A DNA stretch of 64,000 nt from Planctomycetota bacterium (GTDB lineage: Bacteria > Planctomycetota > Planctomycetia > Gemmatales > Gemmataceae). Shown one piece after another: positions 28,708 to 36,992 of the stretch. Below the pieces are notes generated by a model that was not told the DNA's origin, made no database searches, and saw nothing but the letters and a program-made list of their open reading frames with translations. Within the stretch, counting starts at the first letter, position 1, and every line of letters starts with the position of its first letter. A program made the translations under genes and the position numbers. Location: positions 82,931 through 146,930 of the forward strand of contig JACPZP010000006.1 of the NCBI GenBank assembly GCA_016195405.1, given 5' to 3'.

Positions 28708-29154
28708 TTACTCTTCGCCGGCGATGCGGACGGTGGCGCTGACGTCGGCGCCGGCCAACACTTCAATGCCCAACCGGTCGCCGCCGCCGATTTTGATGAC
28801 TCTGCCAAACGGCGCTTGCCAGGTGTAGCCCGCCTGCGGATGGACGTACTCCTCGAAGAGCACGTCGCTCGCCGTCGGCTCCGCGGTGGCCGTGTGCTGG
28901 GCGGTGGTTTGCAAAGTCTCGTCAGTGTCGTCGGGATCCTTGACCAGCGTCAGGGACGACATCGTGCCCGCCGAGGTCTGCCGCAAGACGCGAACGCGAA
29001 TCGGCGCCGCGCTGTTGCTTGTGCCTTGAAAGCTGATCGACCATTCGTCGACCAGGACGCCATGATTGGAAGCCGCCACGAGTTGCAGCAGCGTCTTGGC
29101 CGAGGTCCCGGTCGAAATGCCGGACTTAGTGCCTTTGAATCGTACGCCTGCCAT
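28708..29154 (-). CDS. Phage structural protein candidate (small, beta-rich)
   Basis: 148 residues, M-A-G-V-R-F-K-G-T-K-S-G-I-S-T-G-T-S onward. It contains G-V-L-V-D-E-W-S-I-S-F-Q-G-T, P-I-R-V-R-V-L-R-Q-T-S-A-G-T, F-E-E-Y-V-H-P-Q-A-G-Y-T-W-Q-A-P and I-K-I-G-G-G-D-R-L-G-I-E-V. The alternating strand pattern suggests a jelly-roll-like decoration protein. Its place next to the family A repeat and capsid gene is the only functional clue. Confidence 0.5.
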   Translation of the reverse strand: MAGVRFKGTKSGISTGTSAKTLLQLVAASNHGVLVDEWSISFQGTSNSAAPIRVRVLRQTSAGTMSSLTLVKDPDDTDETLQTTAQHTATAEPTASDVLFEEYVHPQAGYTWQAPFGRVIKIGGGDRLGIEVLAGADVSATVRIAGEE

Positions 29155-29180
29155 GATTTGGTTCCTTGAATTGGGTTAGT

Positions 29181-29284
29181 GTTTAGCCGCGAGCCGGCGG
29201 CGAGCGCGGGCCGTATCCCTCGAACGGGGTGCATCCAATCTCGCGGAACTCCGTCCGCGCTCGCCGTTGGCTCGCGGCTAAACG
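29181..29284. repeat. Palindromic repeat family A, extended copy in the island
   Basis: Arms gtttagccgcgagccggcgg and ttggctcgcggctaaac surround a longer centre (tatccctcgaacggggtgca, then tccaatctcgcggaactccg). It lies between two structural genes and can be read in frame on the minus strand as A-L-A-A-G-S-R-L-N. Confidence 0.9.
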
Positions 29285-29309
29285 GTTGAGACTGTGTGGT
29301 TGGAATGAT

Positions 29310-29794
29310 TTACAACGCGCTGGGTGGCGTCGCTTCGGCATAACGGGGTTGGCTCAGCGCGTACAGAACGCAGCCGAGTTGGGCGTTGCTGCCCACGTCA
29401 TTGAGCGTCAAACGGACGTACTTGAAGCCGCCGTCGACATCGAGCATGTCCGCGTCGATCTCCAAGACCCAGATCGCCTGGTCGACGGCATTGGTGTTGG
29501 TGAAGGTGTTGGCCGCGGACTGGGTCGTCTTGGTGAACTGGCCGACGGTTTGCACGTCGCTGGCCTGCTTGCGCCAAATCTCGGTGAAGCTGAGGGCCTT
29601 GGCGCCGGTGCCGGCATTGTCCTGGGCCTGCTGCAAAGTGACGGTGCAGTTGTCGCCGGAGGTGCCGGCGCCCTTGTAGAAGATGATGGATAAATGGTTG
29701 AAGTCGCGCAGGTTGACCCAGTCGCCGTCGCGCTGCGTCTGCATGTCAAGCGCACGAAGCCGCACACGATTTGGGAATTCTCAACGAGTTTCAT
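29310..29794 (-). pseudogene. Phage structural gene split by a frameshift
   Basis: From ATG 29794 the frame reads M-K-L-V-E-N-S-Q-I-V-C-G-F-V-R-L, then turns into Arg/Thr/Ser-rich non-protein. The frame ending at 29310 picks up at D-M-Q-T-Q-R-D-G-D-W-V-N-L-R-D-F-N-H-L and continues through F-Y-K-G-A-G-T-S-G-D-N to V-L-Y-A-L-S-Q-P-R-Y. One base lost near 29748 explains this. The joined product of about 160 residues resembles small beta-rich structural proteins of planctomycete prophages. A GTG start in the second frame (about 29765) offers an unbroken but shorter alternative, so inactivation is not certain. Confidence 0.5.
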
Positions 29795-29817
29795 GGATTG
29801 GTCCTTTGATGGTGAGA

Positions 29818-30173
29818 AAAACCACGGATTTCACGGATAACACGGATAAGTAAAGACAGAGCTTTGTTTTTCTCATCCGTGTAATCCGTGGTTGAAGAAA
29901 GAAATAAGACGCGAGCGGGAAGGAAGCCCCTGGCGGGGTGAGTGGGGTGCAAGACGTGAGGGCGACGCATCCCGCTCGGCGGGGACAAGTTTGTTTGAAC
30001 CACGGATTGCTTGAAACCACGGATTACACGGATGACACGGATAGGAAAAGCTGGACTTCAGAAGCCTTCACGCCACTCCACCTGTCACACACCTCTCTTC
30101 TCCAGGAGCAAGCTCCTTTGTCCATCCTTTCTATCCGTGTCATCCGTGTCATCCGTGTAATCCGTGGTTGTTT
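29818..30173. repeat. Region of repeated cacggat / atccgtg elements
   Basis: A 390-base gene-free gap before the capsid gene filled with two nested inverted sets: accacggatttcacggataa... with atccgtgtaatccgtggttg (29818-29895), and accacggattacacggatga... with atccgtgtcatccgtgtaat (29998-30173). Copies are direct within an arm and inverted between arms. No spacer regularity, so not CRISPR. Confidence 0.8.
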
Positions 30174-30184
30174 GTTTTTGGACA

Positions 30185-31510
30185 TTAGCGCGTTTGCAAG
30201 GCGACGAAGCACGACTGCGTGTTGTTGCCCTTGTAGGGCGTCAAGGGCGCGGACCACCAGGGTTGGCCGTCGACGCGGAAGATGAACCGGAAAGTCGATT
30301 CGTCGTAATCGAACCGCAGATGGATCGACATCAGCTGGTCGATCATGCCGCGCGACGCGGTCACGTAGTGCTTGAGATCGGCGAGAATGATGTCGCCGGT
30401 CGTGCCCAAAGTGGCGCACCATTCGACCGGCAGCACCGGCCGGCCCAGAAGCGTCGCGTACGGCTTACTCGACAGTCCGCCCGGCGGCAGATACACGACC
30501 ACGGCGGCCGAGCCGGAGCCCACGGTCATCGTGTGCAGTTGGCTTTCGACGTCTTGATTGATGAGCCAAACCGCGTTCTTTCGGCATGGCGACCAAAGCC
30601 TGGCCCACATGTTGACCAGGTTTTGCGACTGCACCGTGGCCGACGCCTGACCCGATTCCTTGTTGACCGTAACCAGGCAGGGCGCGGTCATGATTCCGGT
30701 CGGTTGGCCGGCGCCCGAGCCGTTGATGATGGCGTCGCCGACCACGAAGTCGATTTCCTCCGTGGCGACGCGGAACAGGTATTGCTCCAGGGCCATTCCC
30801 TGCACGTCGGCGAGCAGCTCATCGGAAGCCGTGATCATGATGAAAAGCTTGTGCAGATTGAGCTGCAGCCGGCCGAACGACGCTTTGGACGAAGTCGCCT
30901 GATCGCCTTCCTCGCGCCAATAGGCCCGGACGCCGCCCCAACGCGAGCCATTGGCCCGGCTCGTCTCGGCATTGCGCGGAAAACTGATGGAATTGCCGGC
31001 GATGGTGTAGCCGTCGGTCATGCCGAGCAGGCTTTCGCCGCCGTAAATGCGTTCGAGCAGCTTTTGGGAGAACTCCGGCGGAACGAGAAAGCCGCCGTCG
31101 GCGCCGAACGCCTCGCCCATGCCGGAGGCCGCCTTGGCGATCACGGCCAATCGGTCGTCGGGGCGCTTGCCGGGCTGGCAGGCGTCCCTGACCGCGAGCG
31201 CGAACTCGCCGAAGTTGCGGAAGCCGGCGCGCGGATCGTCGGTCTGACCGTCGCCCAAACCATGAAACGGCGTCCGCAAGGAAGAGCGCGGCGAGGTGCG
31301 TGGCCGTTCCCATTTCTGGAAGGCGCGTTCAAGCGACACGTCGAGAGCGCGCGTCAAGAGCGGCTCGATGGGATCGTCGCCTTCGACAGCTTCGTTAACT
31401 ACAGGTTCGGCGATGCCTTTGGTGATGAGAGCCCGGGCGTCGGGGTCGGCCAGCTCGATGCGCTGGCCGGCGGGTTGATTGCGAAATTCCTGGGTGAGTT
31501 GGATCTGCAT
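30185..31510 (-). CDS. HK97-family major capsid protein
   Basis: 441 residues. The N-terminal ~110 are a charged scaffold-like region. The mature domain begins around G-F-R-N-F-G-E-F-A-L-A-V. Family marks are G-A-D-G-G-F-L-V-P-P-E-F, S-I-S-F-P-R-N-A-E-T (P-domain strand), A-Y-W-R-E-E-G-D-Q-A-T, L-I-M/I-M-I-T-A-S-D-E-L-L-A-D, I-N-G-S-G-A-G-Q-P-T-G-I, G-R-P-V-L-P-V-E-W-C and L-R-F-D-Y-D-E-S-T-F-R-F-I-F-R. ATG 31510 (M-Q-I-Q-L-T-Q-E-F) is preferred over the longer open frame. A protease-like gene lies upstream, as usual. Confidence 0.88.
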   Translation of the reverse strand: MQIQLTQEFRNQPAGQRIELADPDARALITKGIAEPVVNEAVEGDDPIEPLLTRALDVSLERAFQKWERPRTSPRSSLRTPFHGLGDGQTDDPRAGFRNFGEFALAVRDACQPGKRPDDRLAVIAKAASGMGEAFGADGGFLVPPEFSQKLLERIYGGESLLGMTDGYTIAGNSISFPRNAETSRANGSRWGGVRAYWREEGDQATSSKASFGRLQLNLHKLFIMITASDELLADVQGMALEQYLFRVATEEIDFVVGDAIINGSGAGQPTGIMTAPCLVTVNKESGQASATVQSQNLVNMWARLWSPCRKNAVWLINQDVESQLHTMTVGSGSAAVVVYLPPGGLSSKPYATLLGRPVLPVEWCATLGTTGDIILADLKHYVTASRGMIDQLMSIHLRFDYDESTFRFIFRVDGQPWWSAPLTPYKGNNTQSCFVALQTR

Positions 31511-31594
31511 GAGAAGGGTTCCTGAGAAAGTGTGAGATTGACGGGTGAGCCCGATCTCCGGAAGAATGTGCGTGCGAGTCTGCATTGCGTTCTT

Positions 31595-31680
31595 GTAGGA
31601 CGGATTTGCAATCCGTCTTCCTACGTAGGACGGATTCTTAATCCGTCCGGTGAGGTGGACGGATTGCAAATCCGTCCTAC
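31595..31680. repeat. Palindromic repeat cluster (gtaggacggat family)
   Basis: Three linked units: gtaggacggatttgcaatcc with gtcttcctac, gtaggacggattcttaatcc with gtccgg, and ggacggattgcaaatccgtc with ctac. It occupies the gap between the capsid and protease genes. Possible hairpins on both strands. Confidence 0.85.
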
Positions 31681-31738
31681 GAGTCCCGCAAGCCAGCTGA
31701 GCATCGCGTCTTCCTGACCGATACTGTATTCTTGTATA

Positions 31739-32497
31739 CTACACGATTCCGCGCTGCTTTTGAAAGGTCCGTTGCAGCGCTTTTTCGAGAATTCTTTCAA
31801 AATCCGCTGACGCCAGACGGCGAGCGATGGCGCGGGTCAATTCGCGCCGAGATGTGACTGGGGCTTGAGATTTCGCCACTTGCTCGACCAAAGCGAAGGG
31901 CTGCATCGGCAGGTAACAGCAGGCGTATTCGAGGAGCAGCCAGCGCGTGATGATGTGCCGGACCTTCTCCAGCTGCGGGTTCTGGGCGATTTCCTCCGCC
32001 TTGGGCGCCCGCAGCTGGAGCGGCAGAAAGCCGATCGATTTGCCGTTGAGAAGCCCGGCCTTCACGAGATCGAGCGCCTTGTCCGCGGGCCACTCGTCGG
32101 CAGTCCACGATTTGGGCCGCGGCAAGTAATACGTCTTAGCCTTGACGCCGACGAGCGATCCTTCGCGCACCTTGCGCCGCCAAAGCGACCTGCCCACCGG
32201 CGGCTGATTGTATTGATGGTTGAGCGTGACGATGGGATTGAGCTGGTAGATGGAATCATCCATCCCCGACGCCAGCACCAGATCGCCGGCATGATCGGGC
32301 GTCTCGACGGTGATCCAAGAAACGTCGCAGCGGCTTTCGGGGGAAAGCTCGGAAAGGCCGCGCGTGGATTGAATTCGCCGGAGCGCGCGGCTATCCTCGG
32401 CAGCCGGCAGATCGCGCAGGATCGCGTCGAGGGCCTTGGCTTGCTTGTCCTTCATCGGCAAGCCGAACGGGCCTTCGGTTTCGAAATACTTGATCAT
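31739..32497 (-). CDS. Prohead-protease-like protein (HK97 type)
   Basis: 252 residues. Motifs compatible with the herpesvirus/HK97 protease fold are T-L-N-H-Q-Y-N-Q-P-P-V-G-R-S (candidate catalytic His) and K-A-G-L-L-N-G-K-S-I-G-F-L-P-L (candidate catalytic Ser in S-I-G-F). D-V-S-W-I-T-V-E-T-P-D-H-A-G-D matches the N-terminal strand region. The position just upstream of the capsid gene supports it. Presumed role: trimming scaffold from the capsid during maturation. ATG 32497 is preferred to GTG 32506. Confidence 0.7.
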   Translation of the reverse strand: MIKYFETEGPFGLPMKDKQAKALDAILRDLPAAEDSRALRRIQSTRGLSELSPESRCDVSWITVETPDHAGDLVLASGMDDSIYQLNPIVTLNHQYNQPPVGRSLWRRKVREGSLVGVKAKTYYLPRPKSWTADEWPADKALDLVKAGLLNGKSIGFLPLQLRAPKAEEIAQNPQLEKVRHIITRWLLLEYACCYLPMQPFALVEQVAKSQAPVTSRRELTRAIARRLASADFERILEKALQRTFQKQRGIV

Positions 32498-32535
32498 TTT
32501 GGACACCTGTGGTAGAGGAAAGGGAGGAGTGCCCT

Positions 32536-32919
32536 ATGAAACTACTGATGCGACCGAAATGGCAATTGCTTCTTCTGGGAGTTCTGGCACTTGAAGGCGT
32601 TGTTGGCGTATTTTTGTTGATAGAGGCTTCGCCTGCGCCTCAACCCGGCCTCACCGAAGAGAATGCATTCAGGCTTCGCGCCGGCATGACGGAACAACAA
32701 GTGCGAGCGCTCTTGGGATTGCCAAAATTGCCTCACCTAAGGCCAACCGCTGGGGTGCGTATATATGGGGAGAAAGGAAAGACTTCGGTGATTGCCGAAT
32801 ACGATGCAAATGGGATTCTCACGTATGCAGAATTCCACAATCATTCTAAATCCTATCTTAAACTTCTCGAAAACAACGAAAGTTTTCTCGATAGAATCAT
32901 TCGCTGGCTTCGCCACTGA
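32536..32919 (+). CDS. Membrane-anchored BamE/SmpA-like small protein, copy 1
   Basis: 127 residues. An N-terminal hydrophobic anchor (L-L-L-L-G-V-L-A-L-E-G-V-V-G-V-F-L-L-I) has no lipobox cysteine. A BamE-like motif L-R-A-G-M-T-E-Q-Q-V-R-A-L-L-G follows and beta strands to the end, R-W-L-R-H. GGGAGGAG six bases before ATG 32536 supports the start. First of three tandem paralogues on the plus strand within a minus-strand phage block, so probably an accessory (moron-like) insertion. Confidence 0.65.
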   Translation: MKLLMRPKWQLLLLGVLALEGVVGVFLLIEASPAPQPGLTEENAFRLRAGMTEQQVRALLGLPKLPHLRPTAGVRIYGEKGKTSVIAEYDANGILTYAEFHNHSKSYLKLLENNESFLDRIIRWLRH

Positions 32920-33020
32920 GTCGTAATTCCGCCGAGTGCCATACATGGCACCCGAGCGAATTGCGAAGCGCGTCCATTTTCCATTGCTCCTTTCCCGTTT
33001 GCGATTTACTATCGAGCCAA

Positions 33021-33401
33021 ATGAAGCGTTTTTTGTGGCTCAAGTGGATAATGCTTCTGATTCTGATCGCGCTTGTCCCTGCCTATAGCGTGCTTTGGCT
33101 GACGGCGCCGACGCCGGGAATCACCAAGGACAATGTCGCGGCGCTTCGAGCCGGCATGACCGTTCAGGAGGTGGAAGCTCTGCTGGATCGTCAAGGAACA
33201 CCGATTATCGGAGGAAGGCTGAGATTGGACGGGTCGAAGTCCTACCTGTGGTCACAGGGGCCCAAAGAGTTTTGTGTTGTCGGCGTGTTTGACGGCAACG
33301 GTCTGTTGACGTCCGCCCTCCTAGCGGGACCGAACGACGGTTTGATCACCATCAATGTCGAATCCTGGCGTGAAAAGCTTCGCCGATGGCTTCGCCTTTG
33401 A
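33021..33401 (+). CDS. Membrane-anchored BamE/SmpA-like small protein, copy 2
   Basis: 126 residues with hydrophobic N-terminus (K-W-I-M-L-L-I-L-I-A-L-V-P-A-Y-S-V-L-W-L) and the same motif, L-R-A-G-M-T-V-Q-E-V-E-A-L-L-D. It shares A-P-T-P-G-I-T with copy 3 (E-P-T-P-G-F-T) and the C-terminal R-R-W-L-R-L. ATG 33021 is the natural start although the frame opens at 32961. Function unknown; the BamE similarity is a short motif only. Confidence 0.65.
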   Translation: MKRFLWLKWIMLLILIALVPAYSVLWLTAPTPGITKDNVAALRAGMTVQEVEALLDRQGTPIIGGRLRLDGSKSYLWSQGPKEFCVVGVFDGNGLLTSALLAGPNDGLITINVESWREKLRRWLRL

Positions 33402-33410
33402 GGCCGATTC

Positions 33411-33773
33411 ATGCGGATGAAATGCCTTTTCCTCCTGGCCTTGATAATCGGGCTCACTGTCATCGGCGTGCTGTGGCTGACGGAGCCAACGCCCGGATTC
33501 ACTGAGGTGAACGCTCTCAGACTTCGTCGTGGAATGACACTCCAACAAGTGGAATCGCTTTTCAATTCACGAGCAAATCGAGTCTACACAGATTCCAGTG
33601 GTTGTGGAAACTGTTGGTGGGAAAGGGAAGGCCTTTGCGTGAGCGCGGAATTCGACAAGAACGGCCTGTTGACGTTAGCCTTTTTGTCGGAGAGTTTTGA
33701 GGCTGCGGTCATTCGGCATATCAATGTTAACGAATCGTTCCTTGAAATGCTTCGTCGCTGGCTTCGACTTTAG
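33411..33773 (+). CDS. Membrane-anchored BamE/SmpA-like small protein, copy 3
   Basis: 120 residues: anchor C-L-F-L-L-A-L-I-I-G-L-T-V-I-G-V-L-W-L, motif L-R-R-G-M-T-L-Q-Q-V-E-S-L-F, a Cys pair region S-G-C-G-N-C-W-W, and the shared end L-R-R-W-L-R-L. It lies nine bases after copy 2 and converges with the portal gene 18 bases further on. Confidence 0.65.
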   Translation: MRMKCLFLLALIIGLTVIGVLWLTEPTPGFTEVNALRLRRGMTLQQVESLFNSRANRVYTDSSGCGNCWWEREGLCVSAEFDKNGLLTLAFLSESFEAAVIRHINVNESFLEMLRRWLRL

Positions 33774-33791
33774 GTTTCCATTTTCCATTTC

Positions 33792-35075
33792 TCATTTTCC
33801 ATTCGCCATTTTCCATGCTGGCTGTTCTCCCCACGCCACCGCCGCCAATCCGCGTCCCGCGCGCACCTCATTAATCGTCCGCACGCCGTGGACCAAGTCC
33901 GATTCCTCCTGCTTCAATTCGAACTCGCGATTCGCCGGCGTCGGATCGTCCGATGCCAGGAATAGCCTCCCCGACGGATCGAAGAGCGGCACCAGCTGCT
34001 CGTTGAGCTTCTCGTCGCGGCGGCGAAGTCTCGGTGCGATCGCCAGCGACTTGTGCAGGTGATCGGCCGCCTGCATGTTGGCGAGGTTCGTTTCGCCCGT
34101 CAAAAACGGCAACGGCACACCGAAGGCGTTGGCGATGTCCTCTTTGGTCGCCTTCATGTCCGCCAGCGCCGCCAGGTCGCCCATCGAGTGTGTCAATAGC
34201 GTCACGTTGAGCGCCTCGGGCGCCACCAGCGCCTTTCCTTGGCCGCCGCGCAGGAACTTCTGCTGCCACTCGCGCTCCAGGCGATCGCGCTCATCGCCTG
34301 CCATCATTTCTTTGGGCGAAATGACGGCCGACGGCAGCCCGGTGTTGTCGTAGACCGCCCGCTTCATGGCCGCGTATTCCGATGCCAGGGCCGCCTGCTC
34401 GAAACACGCCCGCAGGGGACTGAGTCCCGAGGTGTAGGGATCGCGCGGATCGGGGAAGCGAAAGTGGACGACGCGCTCGGGAGCAAAACGCTCGACAGCG
34501 AGGCCGCGGAATTCGTAGGAATCGACCAGGTTGCGGCTCTGCGGCTCCCGGCGCGGCGTCACCAGTTGGGCGGGCAAGATCCAGATGTTCGCCGGCGTGC
34601 CCAGAAGCGGATCGAGATCGAGCAGCCAGTACGCGGAGCCGTGAACTTCGAGATACAGCTCGGTCAGCTCCCAGAGATCGAAGCTGTTGTGAATCGGGTT
34701 GACCTGGCGGAGAAGCGTCAAAAGCGGATGATCGACGACTTCTTCGACGGTCGCCGACTTGAGACTGCAGCTTTGGAAGCGATGTTCCAAGCGGCGCCTT
34801 TCGGCTGCACCTAAGGATCGCGTCAGGCAGCGCGGCGACGCCTGATCCTTGGCCGTCGAGACGTAGAGCCGCGGCGGAAACGACGCGCACACGGCGGCGT
34901 TGATGCTCGCGCACGTCCAGGCCGTGTTCTTGAGTTCGGAGAGGAGTTCGGTCGGCGTCGGCGTCCGGTGCCGGCGATAGACGTCGAGCGCGTGCGGCCA
35001 AACGGGAGCGGCAAGGCTCGCGGGCATGGCCTTCTTGCGCAGCCAGCGGCCGAGGCGATGGAGGAGATTCTTCAT
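33792..35075 (-). CDS. Phage portal protein, HK97 type
   Basis: 427 residues. The portal is the dodecameric DNA gate of the capsid. Family marks are P-L-L-T-L-L-R-Q-V-N-P, L-Y-L-E-V-H-G-S-A-Y-W-L-L-D, P-E-R-V-V-H-F-R-F-P-D-P-R-D-P-Y-T-S-G-L-S-P-L (partly quoted), K-A-L-V-A-P-E-A-L-N-V-T, D-I-A-N-A-F-G-V-P-L-P-F-L-T-G and the acidic C-terminus. ATG 35075 is preferred; the frame extends to 35315 but crosses a terminator-like hairpin. No terminase gene lies upstream, which is unusual for this gene order. Confidence 0.88.
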   Translation of the reverse strand: MKNLLHRLGRWLRKKAMPASLAAPVWPHALDVYRRHRTPTPTELLSELKNTAWTCASINAAVCASFPPRLYVSTAKDQASPRCLTRSLGAAERRRLEHRFQSCSLKSATVEEVVDHPLLTLLRQVNPIHNSFDLWELTELYLEVHGSAYWLLDLDPLLGTPANIWILPAQLVTPRREPQSRNLVDSYEFRGLAVERFAPERVVHFRFPDPRDPYTSGLSPLRACFEQAALASEYAAMKRAVYDNTGLPSAVISPKEMMAGDERDRLEREWQQKFLRGGQGKALVAPEALNVTLLTHSMGDLAALADMKATKEDIANAFGVPLPFLTGETNLANMQAADHLHKSLAIAPRLRRRDEKLNEQLVPLFDPSGRLFLASDDPTPANREFELKQEESDLVHGVRTINEVRAGRGLAAVAWGEQPAWKMANGK

Positions 35076-35270
35076 TCGATTTGTCCGGAAGAAGGGAAGT
35101 CGTTTGTTGAACGTCAGGTACGATCCATGTTCGATCCGTGGCTTTTTTCTTCCCGATCGGGAAAAGGATGTGTCGGTCGAGCGGGGGTCCAGCGCCAAGG
35201 CCAGGGCGCGGGCGCAATTCACATTTGTCAGCGTAACATATTCGGAGCGGAAAAAGCAAAGTCGGTTGTA

Positions 35271-35304
35271 AATAAAAACCGCCGCACGTAGCTCGCGCGG
35301 CGGG
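35271..35304 (-). terminator. Rho-independent terminator for the gene at 35353
   Basis: On the minus strand a stem ccgccgc...gcggcgg with an 11-base loop is followed by ggTTTTTatTT. It lies 50 bases after the stop of the small secreted-protein gene and 200 bases before the portal start. Confidence 0.7.
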
Positions 35305-35352
35305 ACAAATTGCAATCGGAACGATTGCCGGTCGTTACAGGGCCTAGCCCAA

Positions 35353-35712
35353 TTAGAGGTCTTTGCCCTTCTTCTTCATCTCCAAAACACGAATTTCGGT
35401 GACGTTGCCGGCGTCGTTCGTGATGATGCGGGCGCGAACGTCGCCCTTGGAGAACATCTCGTTCTTGAGGCCGTTTTCGATCGCATCGCCGGCCTCGACC
35501 TTCCTGTCTTCCTTGATGAACTTGCCCTTCACGACCTTGACGCTTTCGGCGACGGTCAATGTCGCCTCCTCGCCCTTCTCACCCTTCTTCTGTCCCTTGA
35601 TGACGGTAAGCTTGTTTCCATCCACCTTCTTGATGAGTGCCCCAAATTCGTCCGCCGTCGCCAGACTGAAACTGACGAACAACATCACCACCGCAGCCGT
35701 GATCTTACGCAT
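35353..35712 (-). CDS. Small secreted beta-rich protein
   Basis: 119 residues with signal peptide M-R-K-I-T-A-A-V-V-M-L-F-V-S-F-S-L-A-T-A. The mature part is lysine/glutamate-rich (V-I-K-G-Q-K-K-G-E-K-G-E-E-A-T-L-T) and ends L-E-M-K-K-K-G-K-D-L. It may be a small OB-like or metal-related exported protein; no family recognised. ATG 35712 is chosen because the signal peptide begins there. A terminator follows at 35271-35304. Confidence 0.65.
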   Translation of the reverse strand: MRKITAAVVMLFVSFSLATADEFGALIKKVDGNKLTVIKGQKKGEKGEEATLTVAESVKVVKGKFIKEDRKVEAGDAIENGLKNEMFSKGDVRARIITNDAGNVTEIRVLEMKKKGKDL

Positions 35713-35840
35713 GACAATCTCCTTGTTGGCAGAACCCGCCCGGCGCAGCGCCGGACCTATCATCAATAAACTCAAAGCGGAGGTGAATGTCTCGTTTTAT
35801 GAGACTTTTTTAATTGATTTCGTTACTTGGCAGAAAGACC

Positions 35841-36899
35841 TCACTTTGGCGGATTGGGCGGGCTTAAATACCTCGCCAGAAACCGATACGCCTCGGCCCG
35901 CGACTCCCTGGCCGCCTTCGTGTCGATCCGGTTGAATTCGTGGCCCCCTGGGGCATCCTGGTAAACTTTATGCTCGAATTTTTTGCCGGCCGCCTTGAGG
36001 GCCTTGATCAGGTTTTCCACTTCCAGCACATTGACGTCTTCATCGTTAGTGGTGGTGTGGATTAGAACCGGCGTTTCCAGCTTTTCGGCATTCCAGGCGG
36101 GTGAACGCCGGCGGTACTCCGCGGGATCCTCTCCTGCGGTTTTGCCGATGTGATAGGGTGCCGAGAACAGCTGGCGGTAGCCTTCGTCCTTATAGCCCAT
36201 TCGGGCTACCAGATCGCTCACCGGCACGGACGCGTACCCGGCTTTGAAGTCCTTGGGATGGTTGAAAAGATTCATGAGCGTGATTAGCCCGCCGTGGCTC
36301 CAACCCAGGATGCCGACGCGCTCCGGATCGAGGAAGTCGAACTTCTCGAGCATCCATTGCTTGTCGGCGAAGACGTCTTCCACTTCGAGTCCGCCGTAGT
36401 CGATCTGCTGCCAGAAATCCTTGCCGTAGCCGGTGCTGCCACGATAGTCCGGGGCGGCCACGGCGTAACCCTGCTGGATTAACTCGCGAATTTCGGCGAT
36501 CTGCGTGCTGTTGAGATGGCCGTGAATGCCGCCGTGTACCAAGATCATGAGCGGCAGCTTGCCGTTGGCGGGACGCTTCTTGGGAATGAACGAATAGCTG
36601 TAAATGATGACGGGATTCTTGGCCCCCGGCGCGGTCGGGTTCTTGATGTTGCGCGGCGGCGGTCCCGTGTAGCGGCCCTTGTCGACGTCGGCCACGTCCT
36701 CCAGGCGGCGGAATAGGAGCAAGTCGTCCACCCGGCGGCTGAGCTTCTCGTCGGCCAGTCGCAGCTGCTCTTCGAGGTTGGCGACGCGCTTTTGCAAGGC
36801 TTCGACGGCCGAATCGGTGTCCTTGTTTTGGCCGTGGCCGACGGAAACGGCCGCGAGTACCAAGATAACACCGCCGACGGCGAACAGTTTACGAGGCAT
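35841..36899 (-). CDS. Secreted alpha/beta hydrolase, S9 prolyl-oligopeptidase-like
   Basis: 352 residues: signal peptide (L-F-A-V-G-G-V-I-L-V-L-A-A-V-S-V-G-H-G-Q), then a coiled-coil segment (V-E-A-L-Q-K-R-V-A-N-L-E-E-Q-L-R-L-A), then an alpha/beta hydrolase fold. The oxyanion region is L-V-H-G-G-I-H-G, nucleophile Ser in G-W-S-H-G-G, Asp in T-T-N-D-E-D-V-N, His in G-G-H-E-F-N-R. This is the C-terminal catalytic domain of S9 peptidases without the propeller. The likely substrate is a peptide or ester in the periplasm. The coiled coil is unusual for the family. Confidence 0.82.
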   Translation of the reverse strand: MPRKLFAVGGVILVLAAVSVGHGQNKDTDSAVEALQKRVANLEEQLRLADEKLSRRVDDLLLFRRLEDVADVDKGRYTGPPPRNIKNPTAPGAKNPVIIYSYSFIPKKRPANGKLPLMILVHGGIHGHLNSTQIAEIRELIQQGYAVAAPDYRGSTGYGKDFWQQIDYGGLEVEDVFADKQWMLEKFDFLDPERVGILGWSHGGLITLMNLFNHPKDFKAGYASVPVSDLVARMGYKDEGYRQLFSAPYHIGKTAGEDPAEYRRRSPAWNAEKLETPVLIHTTTNDEDVNVLEVENLIKALKAAGKKFEHKVYQDAPGGHEFNRIDTKAARESRAEAYRFLARYLSPPNPPK

Positions 36900-36992
36900 A
36901 GTCGCTCCTATTGGCTTGCGTTTCGCGTTCGCTGCAACTTGGGGTTGGGCTGTATCCAATGTTCTACGAGCGCGAAGCGCAAACGGAATCTA

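Larger units (their letters stand above)
20783..35075 (-). mobile_element. Phage-derived island with HK97-type head genes (remnant or domesticated)
   Basis: A mostly minus-strand block. Reading from 35075 downward it holds portal, prohead-protease-like, major capsid, several small structural proteins, head-tail connector, two head-completion-like paralogues, a TM/coiled-coil protein, a trypsin-like protease, a glycosyltransferase, a ParB-like protein, an ABC-ATPase/GNAT fusion and a zinc-ribbon protein. Three plus-strand BamE-like genes sit between portal and protease. No terminase, tape measure, tail fibre, lysin or integrase was seen in the window, and no att sites could be identified. Host-type palindromes are present inside it. 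The right boundary is set at the portal gene and the left at the zinc-ribbon gene; both are estimates. Confidence 0.75.

Noticed and set aside
29818..30173. Repeated cacggat units resembling a CRISPR array
   Set aside because: Units are short, spacing is irregular, orientation alternates, and no cas gene is present.
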